A program made the translations under genes and the position numbers. From Nemertoderma westbladi (taxonomy: Eukaryota; Xenacoelomorpha; Nemertodermatida; Nemertodermatidae), in NCBI GenBank assembly GCA_032718475.1, contig JAUCBJ010007368.1, forward strand, positions 1 to 28,280: a DNA stretch of 28,280 bases. The letters run 5' to 3'. Positions 10,385 to 20,570 of this stretch are shown here, piece by piece (within the stretch, counting starts at the first letter, position 1; each line of letters opens with the position of its first letter). Under the pieces are notes generated by a model, which was given only the letters and a program-made list of their open reading frames with translations, searched no databases and had not been told where the DNA came from.

Positions 10385-10784
10385 GAATCTTCAATCTGCA
10401 ATAATTGCTGCGTACATAAGCACGAAGGGGAGAAACGGCGCAAATATAAGGAGAGAGTTAACTCTGTGGAACATGCCGGTTTCTGTCCTTTTGTAGTCGC
10501 CTCCACTGGGGGGGTTGAGCCGCAGCGGCCATGCTCTAATCAACAGGATTAGTTTGCTGTTGTCAGAAAAACGGGGGACCCCTTACTCGACAACAACAGT
10601 GGCCTTGGTGCGAACCAAACTGAACTTTGCACTACTGGTGAACTCAGCGTTGTTTAATCTTCGTGGTTCACGTAGCCACAAGGTGCAGCGTCAGGGGAAA
10701 ATCCTAGCCGAGACTACTGGCATAATCGGCACAGCTGTGGAGGCTGGAGTACTGGGCATAGATTTTTTTTTTAGATTATTTTAG
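10385..10784 (+). pseudogene. C-terminal retroelement polyprotein relic, frameshifted
   Basis: Two adjacent frames together resemble the C-terminal segment of a reverse-transcriptase-bearing retroelement ORF found widely in aquatic animal genomes (family recalled from its pattern, not verified). The first frame (about 10,385-10,513) reads HKHEGEKRRKYKERVNSVEH then AGFCPFVVASTGG, fitting the usual H-E-x-x-K-K-R-x-Y...V-E-x-G-x-F-x-P-L-V-F...G-G pattern. The second (from 10,515) continues SRSGHALINRISLLLSEKRG, TPYSTTTVALVRTKLNFALL, ...RGSRS, the expected following block. The join falls in a seven-G run at 10,508-10,514, where a one-base gain shifts the frame. No catalytic domain is present. The sequence degrades into a T-rich stretch at about 10,762. 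Exact retroelement clade unknown. Confidence 0.6.
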
Positions 10785-10950
10785 ATACAGGCACTATTAA
10801 TATTAAACCTTGCAAAGACAATAATTTTGTTTTGTAAAAAATAGTGTATTGTTTGTTATTTTATTGCAATGATATATATATTATATATTATACTTTGTGT
10901 ACTAATGATCATGCAAAAAACATGGGAGAATCTTGAAGGTTTCTTCAGCC

Positions 10951-11190
10951 AAGGGATGCCTGTCCACCATCATGGGTGATCTATCTTCCACAATAAACCC
11001 ATCCACTCTGGTTCTAAAGGAATTCCTGTTCACCACCATGGGTGATCTTCCACAGGAAATCCTTCCACTCTTTTTCTAAAGGAATGCCTGTTCACCACCA
11101 TGGGTTATCTTACACAGTAAACCCTTCCACTCTGTTTCCTAAAGGAATGCCTGTTCACCACCATATGGGTTATGTTCCCCACTCACTCTG
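10951..11190 (-). repeat. 63-bp repeat, 4 units (SINE tail)
   Basis: GGGTGATC or GGGTTATC cores occur at about 10,974, 11,040, 11,102 and 11,167, separated by GGAATGCCTGTTCACCACCA blocks. The first unit has an extra ATCT and the last is degraded. These units are homologous to those at 8212-8800. Confidence 0.85.
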
Positions 11191-11360
11191 TTCCCCAAGT
11201 TGCTTTGGTTCCCAATTATCGACCAGTGAAGGATGACAGCTGGGGTTGGGCTAGGCTGCAGCATTTAAAGCACATCGCCCAAACAGTGCTGCCCCATCTA
11301 GGGATCGAACCGGGGCTTCCTAATTGGAAGCCCAGTAATTTCACCACTAGCCCAAGCTGC
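10951..11360 (-). mobile_element. tRNA-derived SINE with 63-bp-repeat tail
   Basis: Read on the minus strand, the tRNA-like head lies at about 11,354-11,290: an A-box-like TTGGGCTAGTGGTGA (complement at about 11,341-11,354), a TTCCAA loop (11,324-11,329) and a B box GGTTCGATCCC (complement 11,301-11,311). A body of about 90 bp follows (GCAGCACTGTTTGGGCGATG then GGGTTGGGCTAG...), ending in the AACCAAAG / CTTGG junction at about 11,200. The remaining tail, 11,190 down to 10,951, is four copies of the 63-bp unit that also forms the array at 8212-8800. An 8-bp perfect hairpin (GGGCTTCC, TAATT, GGAAGCCC) sits at 11,313-11,333. It is not a functional tRNA because the acceptor arms do not match. Confidence 0.75.
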
Positions 11361-12133
11361 TGTCGCAGTGACATTTACGAAGAGATAATATATGTGTTAT
11401 AGTGTCAGATAACAGTTTACTTGTAGTTTTATATTTTTGGAGATTTAGCGCCTGAAATGGGATCTTCACCATAAAACCAAAACATGCCACACGACGGGAT
11501 CAAATCTTTATTCTTAACTATTTTATATATTGATTTGATATTACTATAATGATCTGTAAAGTACCGTGTACGCAAATTTGTAACATTATGTCAACCTATC
11601 AGCGTTCTGAACTGAATGCTTAATTATATTAGCTTTAATATTGAAATTTTTGCGTCATTAAATTTTAAGCAGTAGTAAGGAAAGCTTGAAAAGTTGATAA
11701 TTATATTTTATTTATATTTCACGCCAAGCTATGTACTGTAACAACTGTTTGGTAAATAATTTTCAGATAGTTGCGCAAATTGACCGCACGTTAAAGTTTC
11801 GTTTATTGTTTTGGTACGAAAACACCGGCACTGGAACCTGCTCCGTTCCCTTAATGTTTTAATCCAAAGTAAATTTATTTATTTATTTAATGGTTAATTA
11901 TTTAACTAAACGCATAGTTTGTGTTTGTGGTCATTTTGCGCTATTAACTCATAATCTTATTATTTGCATACATACTATGGCTATCATCAATGGAGAATAC
12001 AGTCCTGTTCTAGAAGTTTATTGTTACTAATGTTACTAAGTTAGTGATTACTTTACTTCGTTACGAGGACATCACCAGAACGCTGATAAGTTGACCAAAT
12101 GGTTTTAGTAATTAGTCTTGGTAGAACTTAATT
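11361..12133. other. AT-rich unique DNA, no gene seen
   Basis: No motif-bearing frame, RNA or repeat was recognised up to the start of the large inverted-arm element. Confidence 0.5.
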
Positions 12134-13153
12134 ACATGTTCGTGGGGCCATCGCGCAGGACGAGGGTCAGTTATTAGATACAGATTAAAATTGAGCAATT
12201 CTATCCCAAAATCGGTACTTAAGAAATTTAAATAAATAACTAAGAAAATTTAACCAAACTTTTACTTTAAAAAAAAACTTTCGCATTGGCAGCTTGGCAT
12301 CGATGTCATAGAAGTCCACAGTCAAACTACTCAAAAAATTCAATGCATTCTCCAGTCCTCGGGTCTCGCTCATCGGTTAGTCCAGTTTGCCCGTACCGCC
12401 AGTGCAGTAGCGATACCAAAAGTCGAGGTCGCCAACGACACTGCGACAGACAGAGACAGTGGCCTTGATGGCGAGTTGTTTGAGTACCGGTACAATTCCA
12501 AAACGTTGCTGTGTATTGCAGTATTGGGCTGTTGGGATACCTAGTGCAGTAGTGGATACCGGAACATGGAATAAAGGTCAGCTGGTACAACCTGACAATA
12601 TGTCAGTCTGTCTTAAGTCCTCATAATTTCAAAACTTCCCAGATAATGCAGTAGCAGTACCACACTGACAGACTGACAACCAGCCTAGAAAGCTAGGCCT
12701 ACCACATACAGCATCAGCAGTGAGCCGTACCGGTACTGATTAGTACAGGCATCTCATGGTACCGGTGTCGTACTCTGAACTCTTCAACCTGGAAATGCTG
12801 GAATGGCTGAAAGTGAAATAGGCCTACCTTACCACACTTCCCAAGGCCACACTATTGCTGCATTGTACCGGTATTGCTGAATTTCAAACCCACCTGATAT
12901 ATCCTGCAGTCTCCTAGCAACCAGCTGATGCCAAGCCTAATAATTATTGGATAGATAAATTTATTATAACTGCAAGACAGTTACACCCCCACGTAAATTC
13001 AAGTTGAAAAATTTCTAAACTTATGCCAGACTACATATGTACCAAGTTTGGATATATTTTATCGAGATTTGGCTGAGTTATTAACGTTTAAAATTGGACA
13101 CAACAGATCGAAGAGCAACAGAACAACAGATCAACAGAACAACAGAGCAACAG
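12134..13153 (+). repeat. Left inverted arm
   Basis: Homologous in inverted orientation to 17,980-18,943. It contains an extra block of about 250 bp (about 12,460-12,715) that the right arm lacks; this block has its own CAGTAGTGGATACC-like internal repetition and a CTAGAAAGCTAGGCCTA palindrome. It lacks the block of about 180 bp present in the right arm at 18,562-18,745. Open frames here (12,286-12,590, both strands) are without known motifs. Confidence 0.8.
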
Positions 13154-15552
13154 ACACACCGATTGAGTTAGTGATACCTGTATGCTAAGCTCGCTTACTT
13201 TCGTCGCTCGCCCCACAGAGAAACAGAACAACAGATCAACAGAGCAACAGACACACCGATTGAGTTAGTGGTACCTGTATGCTAAGCTCGCTTACTTTCG
13301 TCGCTCGCCCCACAACAGACACACCGATTGAGTTAGTGGTACCTGTATGCTAAGCTCGCTTACTTTCGTCGCTCGCCCCACAACAGACACACCGATTGAG
13401 TTAGTGGTACCTGTATGCTAAGCTCGCTTACTTTCGTCGCTCGCCCCACAACAGACACACCGATTGAGTTAGTGGTACCTGTATGCTAAGCTCGCTTACT
13501 TTCGTCGCTCGCCCCACAACAGACACACCGATTGAGTTAGTTGTACCTGTATGCTAAGCTCGCTTACTTTCGTCGCTCGCCCCACAACAGAAACTCCGAT
13601 TGAGTTAGTTGTACCTGTATGCTAAGCTCGCTTACTTTCGTCGCTCGCCCCACAACAGACACACCGATTGAGTTAGTTGTACCTGTATGCTAAGCTCGCT
13701 TACTTTCGTCGCTCGCCCCACAACAGAAACTCCGATTGAGTTAGTGGTACCTGTATGCTAAGCTCGCTTACTTTCGTCGCTCGCCCCACAACAGACACAC
13801 CGATTGAGTTAGTGGTACCTGTATGCTAAGCTCGCTTACTTTCGTCGCTCGCCCCACAACAGACACACCGATTGAGTTAGTTGTACCTGTATGCTAAGCT
13901 CGCTTACTTTCGTCGCTCGCCCCACAACAGACACACCGATTGAGTTAGTTGTACCTGTATGCTAAGCTCGCTTACTTTCGTCGCTCGCCCCACAACAGAA
14001 ACTCCGATTGAGTTAGTGGTACCTGTATGCTAAGCTCGCTTACTTTCGTCGCTCGCCCCACAACAGACACACCGATTGAGTTAGTGGTACCTGTATGCTA
14101 AGCTCGCTTACTTTCGTCGCTCGCCCCACAACAGACACTCCGATTGAGTTAGTGGTACCTGTATGCTAAGCTCGCTTACTTTCGTCGCTCGCCCCACAAC
14201 AGACACACCGATTGAGTTAGTGGTACCTGTATGCTAAGCTCGCTTACTTTCGTCGCTCGCCCCACAACAGACACACCGATTGAGTTAGTGGTACCTGTAT
14301 GCTAAGCTCGCTTACTTTCGTCGCTCGCCCCACAACAGACACACCGATTGAGTTAGTGGTACCTGTATGCTAAGCTCGCTTACTTTCGTCGCTCGCCCCA
14401 CAACAGACACACCGATTGAGTTAGTGGTACCTGTATGCTAAGCTCGCTTACTTTCGTCGCTCGCCCCACAACAGACACACCGATTGAGTTAGTGGTACCT
14501 GTATGCTAAGCTCGCTTACTTTCGTCGCTCGCCCCACAACAGACACACCGATTGAGTTAGTGGTACCTGTATGCTAAGCTCGCTTACTTTCGTCGCTCGC
14601 CCCACAACAGACACACCGATTGAGTTAGTGGTACCTGTATGCTAAGCTCGCTTACTTTCGTCGCTCGCCCCACAACAGACACACCGATTGAGTTAGTGGT
14701 ACCTGTATGCTAAGCTCGCTTACTTTCGTCGCTCGCCCCACAACAGACACACCGATTGAGTTAGTGGTACCTGTATGCTAAGCTCGCTTACTTTCGTCGC
14801 TCGCCCCACAACAGACACACCGATTGAGTTAGTGGTACCTGTATGCTAAGCTCGCTTACTTTCGTCGCTCGCCCCACAACAGACACACCGATTGAGTTAG
14901 TGGTACCTGTATGCTAAGCTCGCTTACTTTCGTCGCTCGCCCCACAACAGACACACCGATTGAGTTAGTTGTACCTGTATGCTAAGCTCGCTTACTTTCG
15001 TCGCTCGCCCCACAACAGACACACCGATTGAGTTAGTGGTACCTGTATGCTAAGCTCGCTTACTTTCGTCGCTCGCCCCACAGCACCGATTGAGTTAGTG
15101 GTACCTGTATGCTAAGCTCGCTTACTTTCGTCGCTCGCCCCACAACAGACACACCGATTGAGTTAGTGGTACCTGTATGCTAAGCTCGCTTACTTTCGTC
15201 GCTCGCCCCACTACAGACACACCGATTGAGTTAGTGGTACCTGTATGCTAAGCTCGCTTACTTTCGTCGCTCGCCCCACAACAGACACACCGATTGAGTT
15301 AGTGGTACCTGTATGCTAAGCTCGCTTACTTTCGTCGCTCGCCCCACAACAGACACACCGATTGAGTTAGTGGTACCTGTATGCTAAGCTCGCTTACTTT
15401 CGTCGCTCGCCCCACAACAGACCCACCGATTGAGTTAGTGGTACCTGTATGCTAAGCTCGCTTACTTTCGTCGCTCGCCCCACAACAGACACACCGATTG
15501 AGTTAGTTGTACCTGTATTCTAAGCTCGCTTACTTTCGTCGCTCGCCCCACA
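13141..15552. repeat. 68-bp minisatellite, 35 units
   Basis: The core ACCGATTGAGTTAGTGG begins at 13,158 (first, irregular unit), 13,255, 13,323 and then every 68 bp to 15,493. The distance 13,255-15,493 equals 33 periods minus 6 bp, explained by one shortened unit at about 15,080 (CAGCACC in place of CAACAGACACACC). Each unit ends TCGTCGCTCGCCCCA and contains GCTCGC twice in direct orientation. The first two units are joined by a longer, CAACAGA-rich linker, which looks like the founding sequence. Variants (GTTGTACC, AGAAACTCC) cluster in the left third, while about 14,190-14,950 is essentially homogeneous. The 68-bp period is not a multiple of three and no long open frame crosses the array. 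Confidence 0.95.
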
Positions 15553-16090
15553 CAAAGCCGCAGTCATTACCATAGCAAACATTTATACAGAAGTAAATTT
15601 AAAAAATGACAATATTACGAAGATATTGTCACAATAATGATAGGATTTATAGATGATAACATTTATATAATACTTAAATAAAATCGTTTACTTTACCTTT
15701 TGTAATTATTTAAATAATTATTGCAATTGCGTTTGTGTTTGCAGTATAACTTCAGCAATAATTATTGTTTTCTTCACATACAGATCCGTGTCATCATATT
15801 ATTCTCTATTGGTATAGAATTTGATTATTGTAATAAAATTATTGAGTTTCTATAACCCTACTAATCTCTTCTACCTTGTAATTTATAATCAAACGCGTTA
15901 ATTAATTGCATATAAGCAAATGAACGGTGGTTTGTAAAGTAAAGTAGAAGTTACAATGTAATAGGCCTAATTATTAAGTTAGTTCAAACAAAGAACAGTT
16001 AGTTATACAGTTAGTTCTACAGTATGGAGTTTAATTTATAAGTAAATGTTACAGTTTATCGATTAGAAGTACGACGGTGTCTGTGTGGCT

Positions 16091-16146
16091 GACATGTAAC
16101 ATGTAACATGTAACATGTGTAACGTGTAACATGTGACATGTAACTG
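16091..16146. repeat. ACATGTA-type microsatellite
   Basis: About seven tandem copies of a 7- to 9-base ACATGTA(A) motif with small variants (ACATGTGTA, ACGTGTA). The motif is itself nearly palindromic (ACATGT). Confidence 0.85.
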
Positions 16147-16746
16147 AGCAAAAAAAGCAAAATGACGTCCAGCTCCAATTGAACTATTTATTGTAAATCA
16201 TTTGAAAATATCATAAGAAAAGTGGTTAAAGTAGATTTAATTAATTTACACCAGAGTAACATTGTTTTGTAACCTTTTGAGTAGTTTTCGTTTAAATTGA
16301 CATTTAAAATTTTTCCGCATTTCAACAAATCAAAGTATTCAACGTTAATTTTCTACTTCGTAATTATCCATATTGTTTATTAAATATTTATTGCAATATC
16401 ATTGAACATTAATTATTAAAAAAGTTAAAGAGTAAACCCCTCTCATCCGACATTTAAACTGAAGGTAATTACTGTATACGTACACCAATGAGAAAAGGCC
16501 CTAAGGTAAGGCCTACTAAGGCTAACTTAAGGCTTAACGCCTACTGTCCATTCCTGAAAGTTTTATTTAGAAGAAAAATGTCATCACAGGAATAGTCACA
16601 ATCGCAAGTTAAATTAATGTTGTTTTACAGATATCTCTCCCCGGAGTTGTATGTCGACTTATGTTAGTGTAGCTACTGTACTGTACAAAACAATGTAAGT
16701 CTAAGTACATCTAAGTTCAATTTTTGGGAACATCTGGAATAAGGGT

Positions 16747-16764
16747 GGGGGGGGGGGGGGGGGG
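16747..16764 (+). repeat. 18-G homopolymer
   Basis: Uninterrupted run of 18 G preceded by AAGGGT. Length is likely polymorphic or uncertain in assembly. Confidence 0.9.
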
Positions 16765-17979
16765 TCTGCGGTCCCAACCATTCGCATTTACTGTTAAATC
16801 CGGCCCCTTAAACTGTATATTTTCAAACAGAAAATTCCAAATTACTCTTATATTGAAGCATTCAAGGATTGCTTAGGTGCTGTTATCGGAACAGTAGGAC
16901 GGTGACAATACAAACAGACATGATCAATTAAGGAAAGTAGCTGATTACAGAGGCGCGTTATTCAAACCAAAACAGTAAAAAATCTAGTCAATAAAAAACG
17001 TTATATTTTGTAGAATAATAAGCTGTTATTTGTGTCGAATTTCCCCAGGAAAGGGAATAATTTTAATTGGATTGATTGCTTAACCTATACCGGTTTACAT
17101 ATTAAAATTTTTTATTTCAACAAAAACTGGCAATCAAAAATATAAATGTATGTTTGCGTGAATTAAACTATTTATTAAATCGTAGTTATACTTTTTACAG
17201 TGTTGTTGCCTGTTTGATAGGCCTATTCCTGATAGGCTACTGGTAATGGATTATCACTTTTCCAGCCAATGAGATTCATGAGTTTCTAGGAAATTTTTGG
17301 TGATGATTTGGATGGAGACAAAGTATCTGCTCAATGGAAACGTCAATTGCTAACAATGTAAATTGTAACAAAAATGAGAGAAGGATACGTTGGATCAGGT
17401 TTTAGTCCGCACTCCTTAAACATAGTGTGATCAATAATTCATGCCTACAGTATGTACTACAGTATGCACATATGGAGAGAATTAAACTCTATATAAGGCA
17501 ATGTTTATAAACTCGTTCCATTAATAAACAAGCAAAGTAAAACTTACTTGTTCGAGGAGGTCAAACTCATAAGATTTTGTTGATGTCTTAGAGATGAAAT
17601 ATTGACAAAGAAAAAGAGAACGTTCCATTCGAAATTCGTAAATGATTGAAAAACGAACGAACTTTTTACCTGCGGGGATGGTTTAACTTCAGTTTTAGCT
17701 TCAAAAATTATTTGATTTCTTAAAGCGATAAATTATTGAAGAAAGAGGGTTGCATCCTTTGTGAGTTGATTTCGTTTTGCGTTGTTCCAGAAAGGTAAGT
17801 GGCGTTCGTTGCAGCCCGTTTGTCAAGGAGACGACGCAGGAACGAGGCAGTTTCACTTAGCTAATGAGGCAAACAGTTCCGGAAAGTTCCCTCTCTCTCT
17901 TTGTGCATTCTAGTCCGATCCGTTTCCAAGCTGAACTCCCATGAAGAACAATTCGCTGATTGCGGAGTTTAAAATTGTA

Positions 17980-18943
17980 GGGCGAACGACGAAAGTAAGC
18001 GAGCTTAGCATACAGGTACCACTAACTCAATCAGTGTGTCTGTTGTTCTGTTGTGTTCAATTTTAAACGTTAATAACTCAGGAAAATCTGCATAAAATAT
18101 ATCCAATCTTGGTACATATGTAGTCTGGCAAAAGTTTAGAAATTTTCAAAGTTGAATTTGCGTGGGGTCTTCGTGCAGCATCTGTGTAACTGTCTTGCAG
18201 TGATAATAAATAAATTTATCTATCCAAAAATTATTATCCTTGGCATTAGCTGGTTGCTAGGAGACTGCAGGATATATCAGGTCGGTTTGAAATTCAGCAA
18301 TACCGGTACAATGCAGCAATAATGTGGCCTGGGGAAGTGTGGAAGGCCTATTTCACTTTCAGCCATTCCAGCATTTCCAGTTTGCAGAGTTCAGAGTACG
18401 ACACCGGTACCATGAGATGTCTGTACTCAGTATCGGTACTGCTCACACCGCCTCTGTCTGTCGCAGTGTCGTTGGCGACCTCGACTTTTGGTATCGCTAC
18501 TGCGCTAGCGTTAGGGGCAAACTGGACTAACCGATGAGCGAGACCCGAGGACTGAAGAATGCGGCACTTGTGTCAAATAGGGGACCCTGCTACCCTGCTA
18601 ATCCTGAAATCACATAAACTGAAGTCACTAGTGCGCGGTTAGTAAAGGAGCACGTTACAGAGGCGAGTTGAAAGAAACCAAAACGATAAACGAGAGTTAG
18701 GAATAGTGTTATCACCTGCGGAGGATTTGAAGAGATTTAATTTTTTGAGTAGTTTGACTATGGACTTCTATGACATCGTTGCCAAGCTGTTAATGCGAGA
18801 GTTTTTTTTAAGTAAAAGTTTGGTTAAATTTTCTTAATTATTTATTTAAATTTCTTAAGTACCGATTTTGGGATAGAATTGCTCAATTTTAATCTGTATC
18901 TAATAACTGAGCCTCGTCCTGCGCGATGGCCCCACGAACGTGT
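17980..18943 (-). repeat. Right inverted arm with single 68-bp unit
   Basis: Reverse-complement homologue of 12,134-13,153 plus one copy of the 68-bp unit at about 17,981-18,046 (GGGCGAACGACG...GTGTCTGTTG). That copy differs from the array units at a few positions (for example GTTCGCCC for CTCGCCC, ACTGATTG for ACCGATTG), so it is a distant relative and not a recent transfer. It carries an extra segment of about 180 bp at 18,562-18,745 relative to the left arm. Short frames at 18,322-18,537 are not genes. Confidence 0.8.
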
Positions 18944-19519
18944 CCTTTATTGAATAAGTTTTGCATTGGATTTGAATACTTTTCAGTTTCTTTTGTAACT
19001 CCATTTATTTAGATTTTTTATACAGTATTACTGAATAGAGTGAAACAGGAGGGCGTATATATTCAGATCGAATACTGCTCCTGGGTATTTATAATTACAT
19101 GAACTGGGTTTGGCTGAAGTTGCAACTGTAATGAGATTTTTTCCCACTTCTGCATAAAATCATATTATTTTATTTATTACAGTTGCATTTTATCAGCTCA
19201 ACCCCAAATTCAATTAAATGTTATCACCTGGAAGCAAAAAATGTCTCAGACGATATTGCACCAGTCGCACCGCAGTCTTATTGTGGTTAGCTGCACTTAT
19301 GTAAGGTGACGCAGGAATGAAATAATAACTGAACTGGGTAGATATGCCGGTAGGCGTTCTTAAGTTGCATGGATCTGGGTAAGGCTATTATTATTTTTAC
19401 TTCATATCCTGGAACCCTATGTGTTTATTAATGCATTTTTTTTAATATAAACATTTATCCCAATCGCGGCATGCTGCATTGCAGCTGCAGTACATATATA
19501 TATATTACATATATATTAA
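18944..19519. other. AT-rich spacer
   Basis: No gene seen. It ends in a TATATATATATTACATATATATT stretch (split here as TATATATATATTAC plus ATATATATT) at about 19,493-19,516, which abuts the 3' end of the retrotransposon copy and may be its microsatellite tail. Confidence 0.5.
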
Positions 19520-20570
19520 GAATGCTGTGCCGGCTTATCGACAAAATTGCGCCGCCACAACTCCCTATCACGCATGACATTTGCTAGATCATCCGCATCT
19601 TTAAGGCCAGTGTCCTTTAAGATGCGTCTCTAGAAAGTCATGGGCTGTCCACCATGCTTATTCACTCCATGAGGCAAAGCACAAGATTATGCACTGCCTG
19701 GACCTCACGGCGAAAGCAATGTCCTGCAAAGCGGAGGGGGCTTTGTTCTAGTATCAAGCTTGGGGGAACTAATGAGACACCTCCAATGTTATATAGTGTC
19801 TGGTAGGAGATGGATTGTATTTGACACTGTGACCCCGGCGTAGCATTCTTGTGCATGTACCATGCAGAGATTTGGTGTCCTCAGCAGTTAGAGCCCAGCA
19901 TGGACTCCCATAGAGGAGTACTGGAACTACTGCTGCTCTAAATAATCGGACCTTAACTTTCCGACGAATTCTATGTGACTTCCAAATCCAGGAAATCCCA
20001 TTCAAGGCTGCCCATGCCTTTCCCTTACGTATTCGAAGGTCCTCACCTGACTTCCGGATCCATGATCCCAGGTAACAGAAGTCGTCCACATGCTCAAGCA
20101 TACCATCCTTTGAGCTTATGCTCATCCGATCAGAGACTTGCTGAGGACTTTCAAAGTTAACTGTCAAAATTATGGTCTTTTTGGAGTTAATAAAAAGACC
20201 CACACTAGAAGCAGCATGTTCTAATGAGCTGAGGAGCCGTTGGGCTCCCTCTAGTGATTCTGAGAGTACTCCTAAGTCATCAGCAAAGTCTAGATGATCT
20301 AGATGATCCCAGGTAACAGAAGTCGTCCACATACTCAAGCATACCATCCTTTGAGCTTATGCTCATCCGATCAGAGACTTGCTGAGGACTTTCAAAGTTA
20401 ACTGTCAAAATTATGGTCTTTTTGGAGTTAATAAAAAGACCAACACTAGAAGCAGCCTGTTCTAATGAACTGAGGAGCCGTTGGGCTCCTTCTAGTGATT
20501 CTGAGTTCTGAGAGTACTCCTAATTCATCAGCAAATTCTAAATCATTTAGGTACTTGGCAGGATTTCCTC
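19520..20570 (-). pseudogene. Non-LTR retrotransposon 3' end with RT box, broken
   Basis: Minus-strand relative of the copy at 4229-5002. The longest frame (20,347-19,769, 192 aa) has the reverse-transcriptase catalytic box as LDFADDLGVLSES (residues about 19-31), then DDFCYLGSWIRKSGEDLRIR, KAWAALNGISWIWKSHR and PVLLYGSPCWALTAED, the usual order of palm, thumb and connecting region in LINE reverse transcriptases. The C-terminal part continues in other frames towards 19,520, ending at GAATGCTGTGCCGGCTTATC, complementary to the end of the plus copy. Shifts and stops break the reading frame near 19,800 and 19,660. Upstream the coding sequence is disrupted by a 241-bp tandem duplication, and similarity fades beyond about 20,570. 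A TA-rich microsatellite follows the 3' end, as in RTE-like elements. Inactive. Confidence 0.87.
20064..20545. repeat. 241-bp tandem duplication inside the retrotransposon
   Basis: GATCCCAGGTAACAGAAGTC starts at 20,064 and again at 20,305. The two copies run almost identically through CTCATCCGATCAGAGACTTG and GGAGCCGTTGGGCTCC. The junction carries a doubled GATCTA (CTAGATGATCTAGATGATC). In the outer copy a 7-bp TTCTGAG is also doubled near 20,507, causing a frameshift, and the catalytic FADD box reads FADE. A few substitutions separate the copies. Confidence 0.92.

Larger units (their letters stand above)
15553..17979. other. Interior of long-arm element, no ORF
   Basis: AT-rich unique DNA with no coding signal. 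Local features are an ACATGTA-type short repeat at about 16,091-16,146, an 18-G run at 16,747-16,764 and a CTCTCTCTCTTT patch near 17,890. A splice-donor-like AAAGGTAAGT at about 17,791 has no supporting exon. There is no transposase, reverse transcriptase or polymerase motif. Confidence 0.6.
12134..18943. mobile_element. 6.8-kb element with ~1-kb inverted arms and internal array
   Basis: The sequence from 12,134 inward and the reverse complement from 18,943 inward are homologous. Shared landmarks: ACATGTTCGTGGGGCCATCG / complement of CGATGGCCCCACGAACGTGT at the tips; ATCCCAAAATCGGTACTTAAG; GACTTCTATGACATCG with its partner GTCATAGAAGTCC; CTGCAGGATATATCAGG; GTACATATGTAGTCTGGC; and ATTTTAAACGTTAATAACTC next to the 68-bp unit. 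The arms are about 1 kb each and diverge by substitutions and by indels. The middle (15,553-17,979) is unique AT-rich DNA with no open frame above about 60 codons, so no transposase is present. It reads as a non-autonomous long-TIR element, or as two inverted insertions of one ~1-kb repeat. No convincing target-site duplication was found. Confidence 0.72.

Noticed and set aside
17780-17800. Exon end with splice donor (AAAGGTAAGT)
   Set aside because: A single short match with no open frame or acceptor-defined exon; expected by chance in a window of this size.
18322-18537. Overlapping frames of about 70 codons in the right arm
   Set aside because: They lie within inverted-arm repeat DNA, are not preserved in the left arm because of indels, and show no motif.
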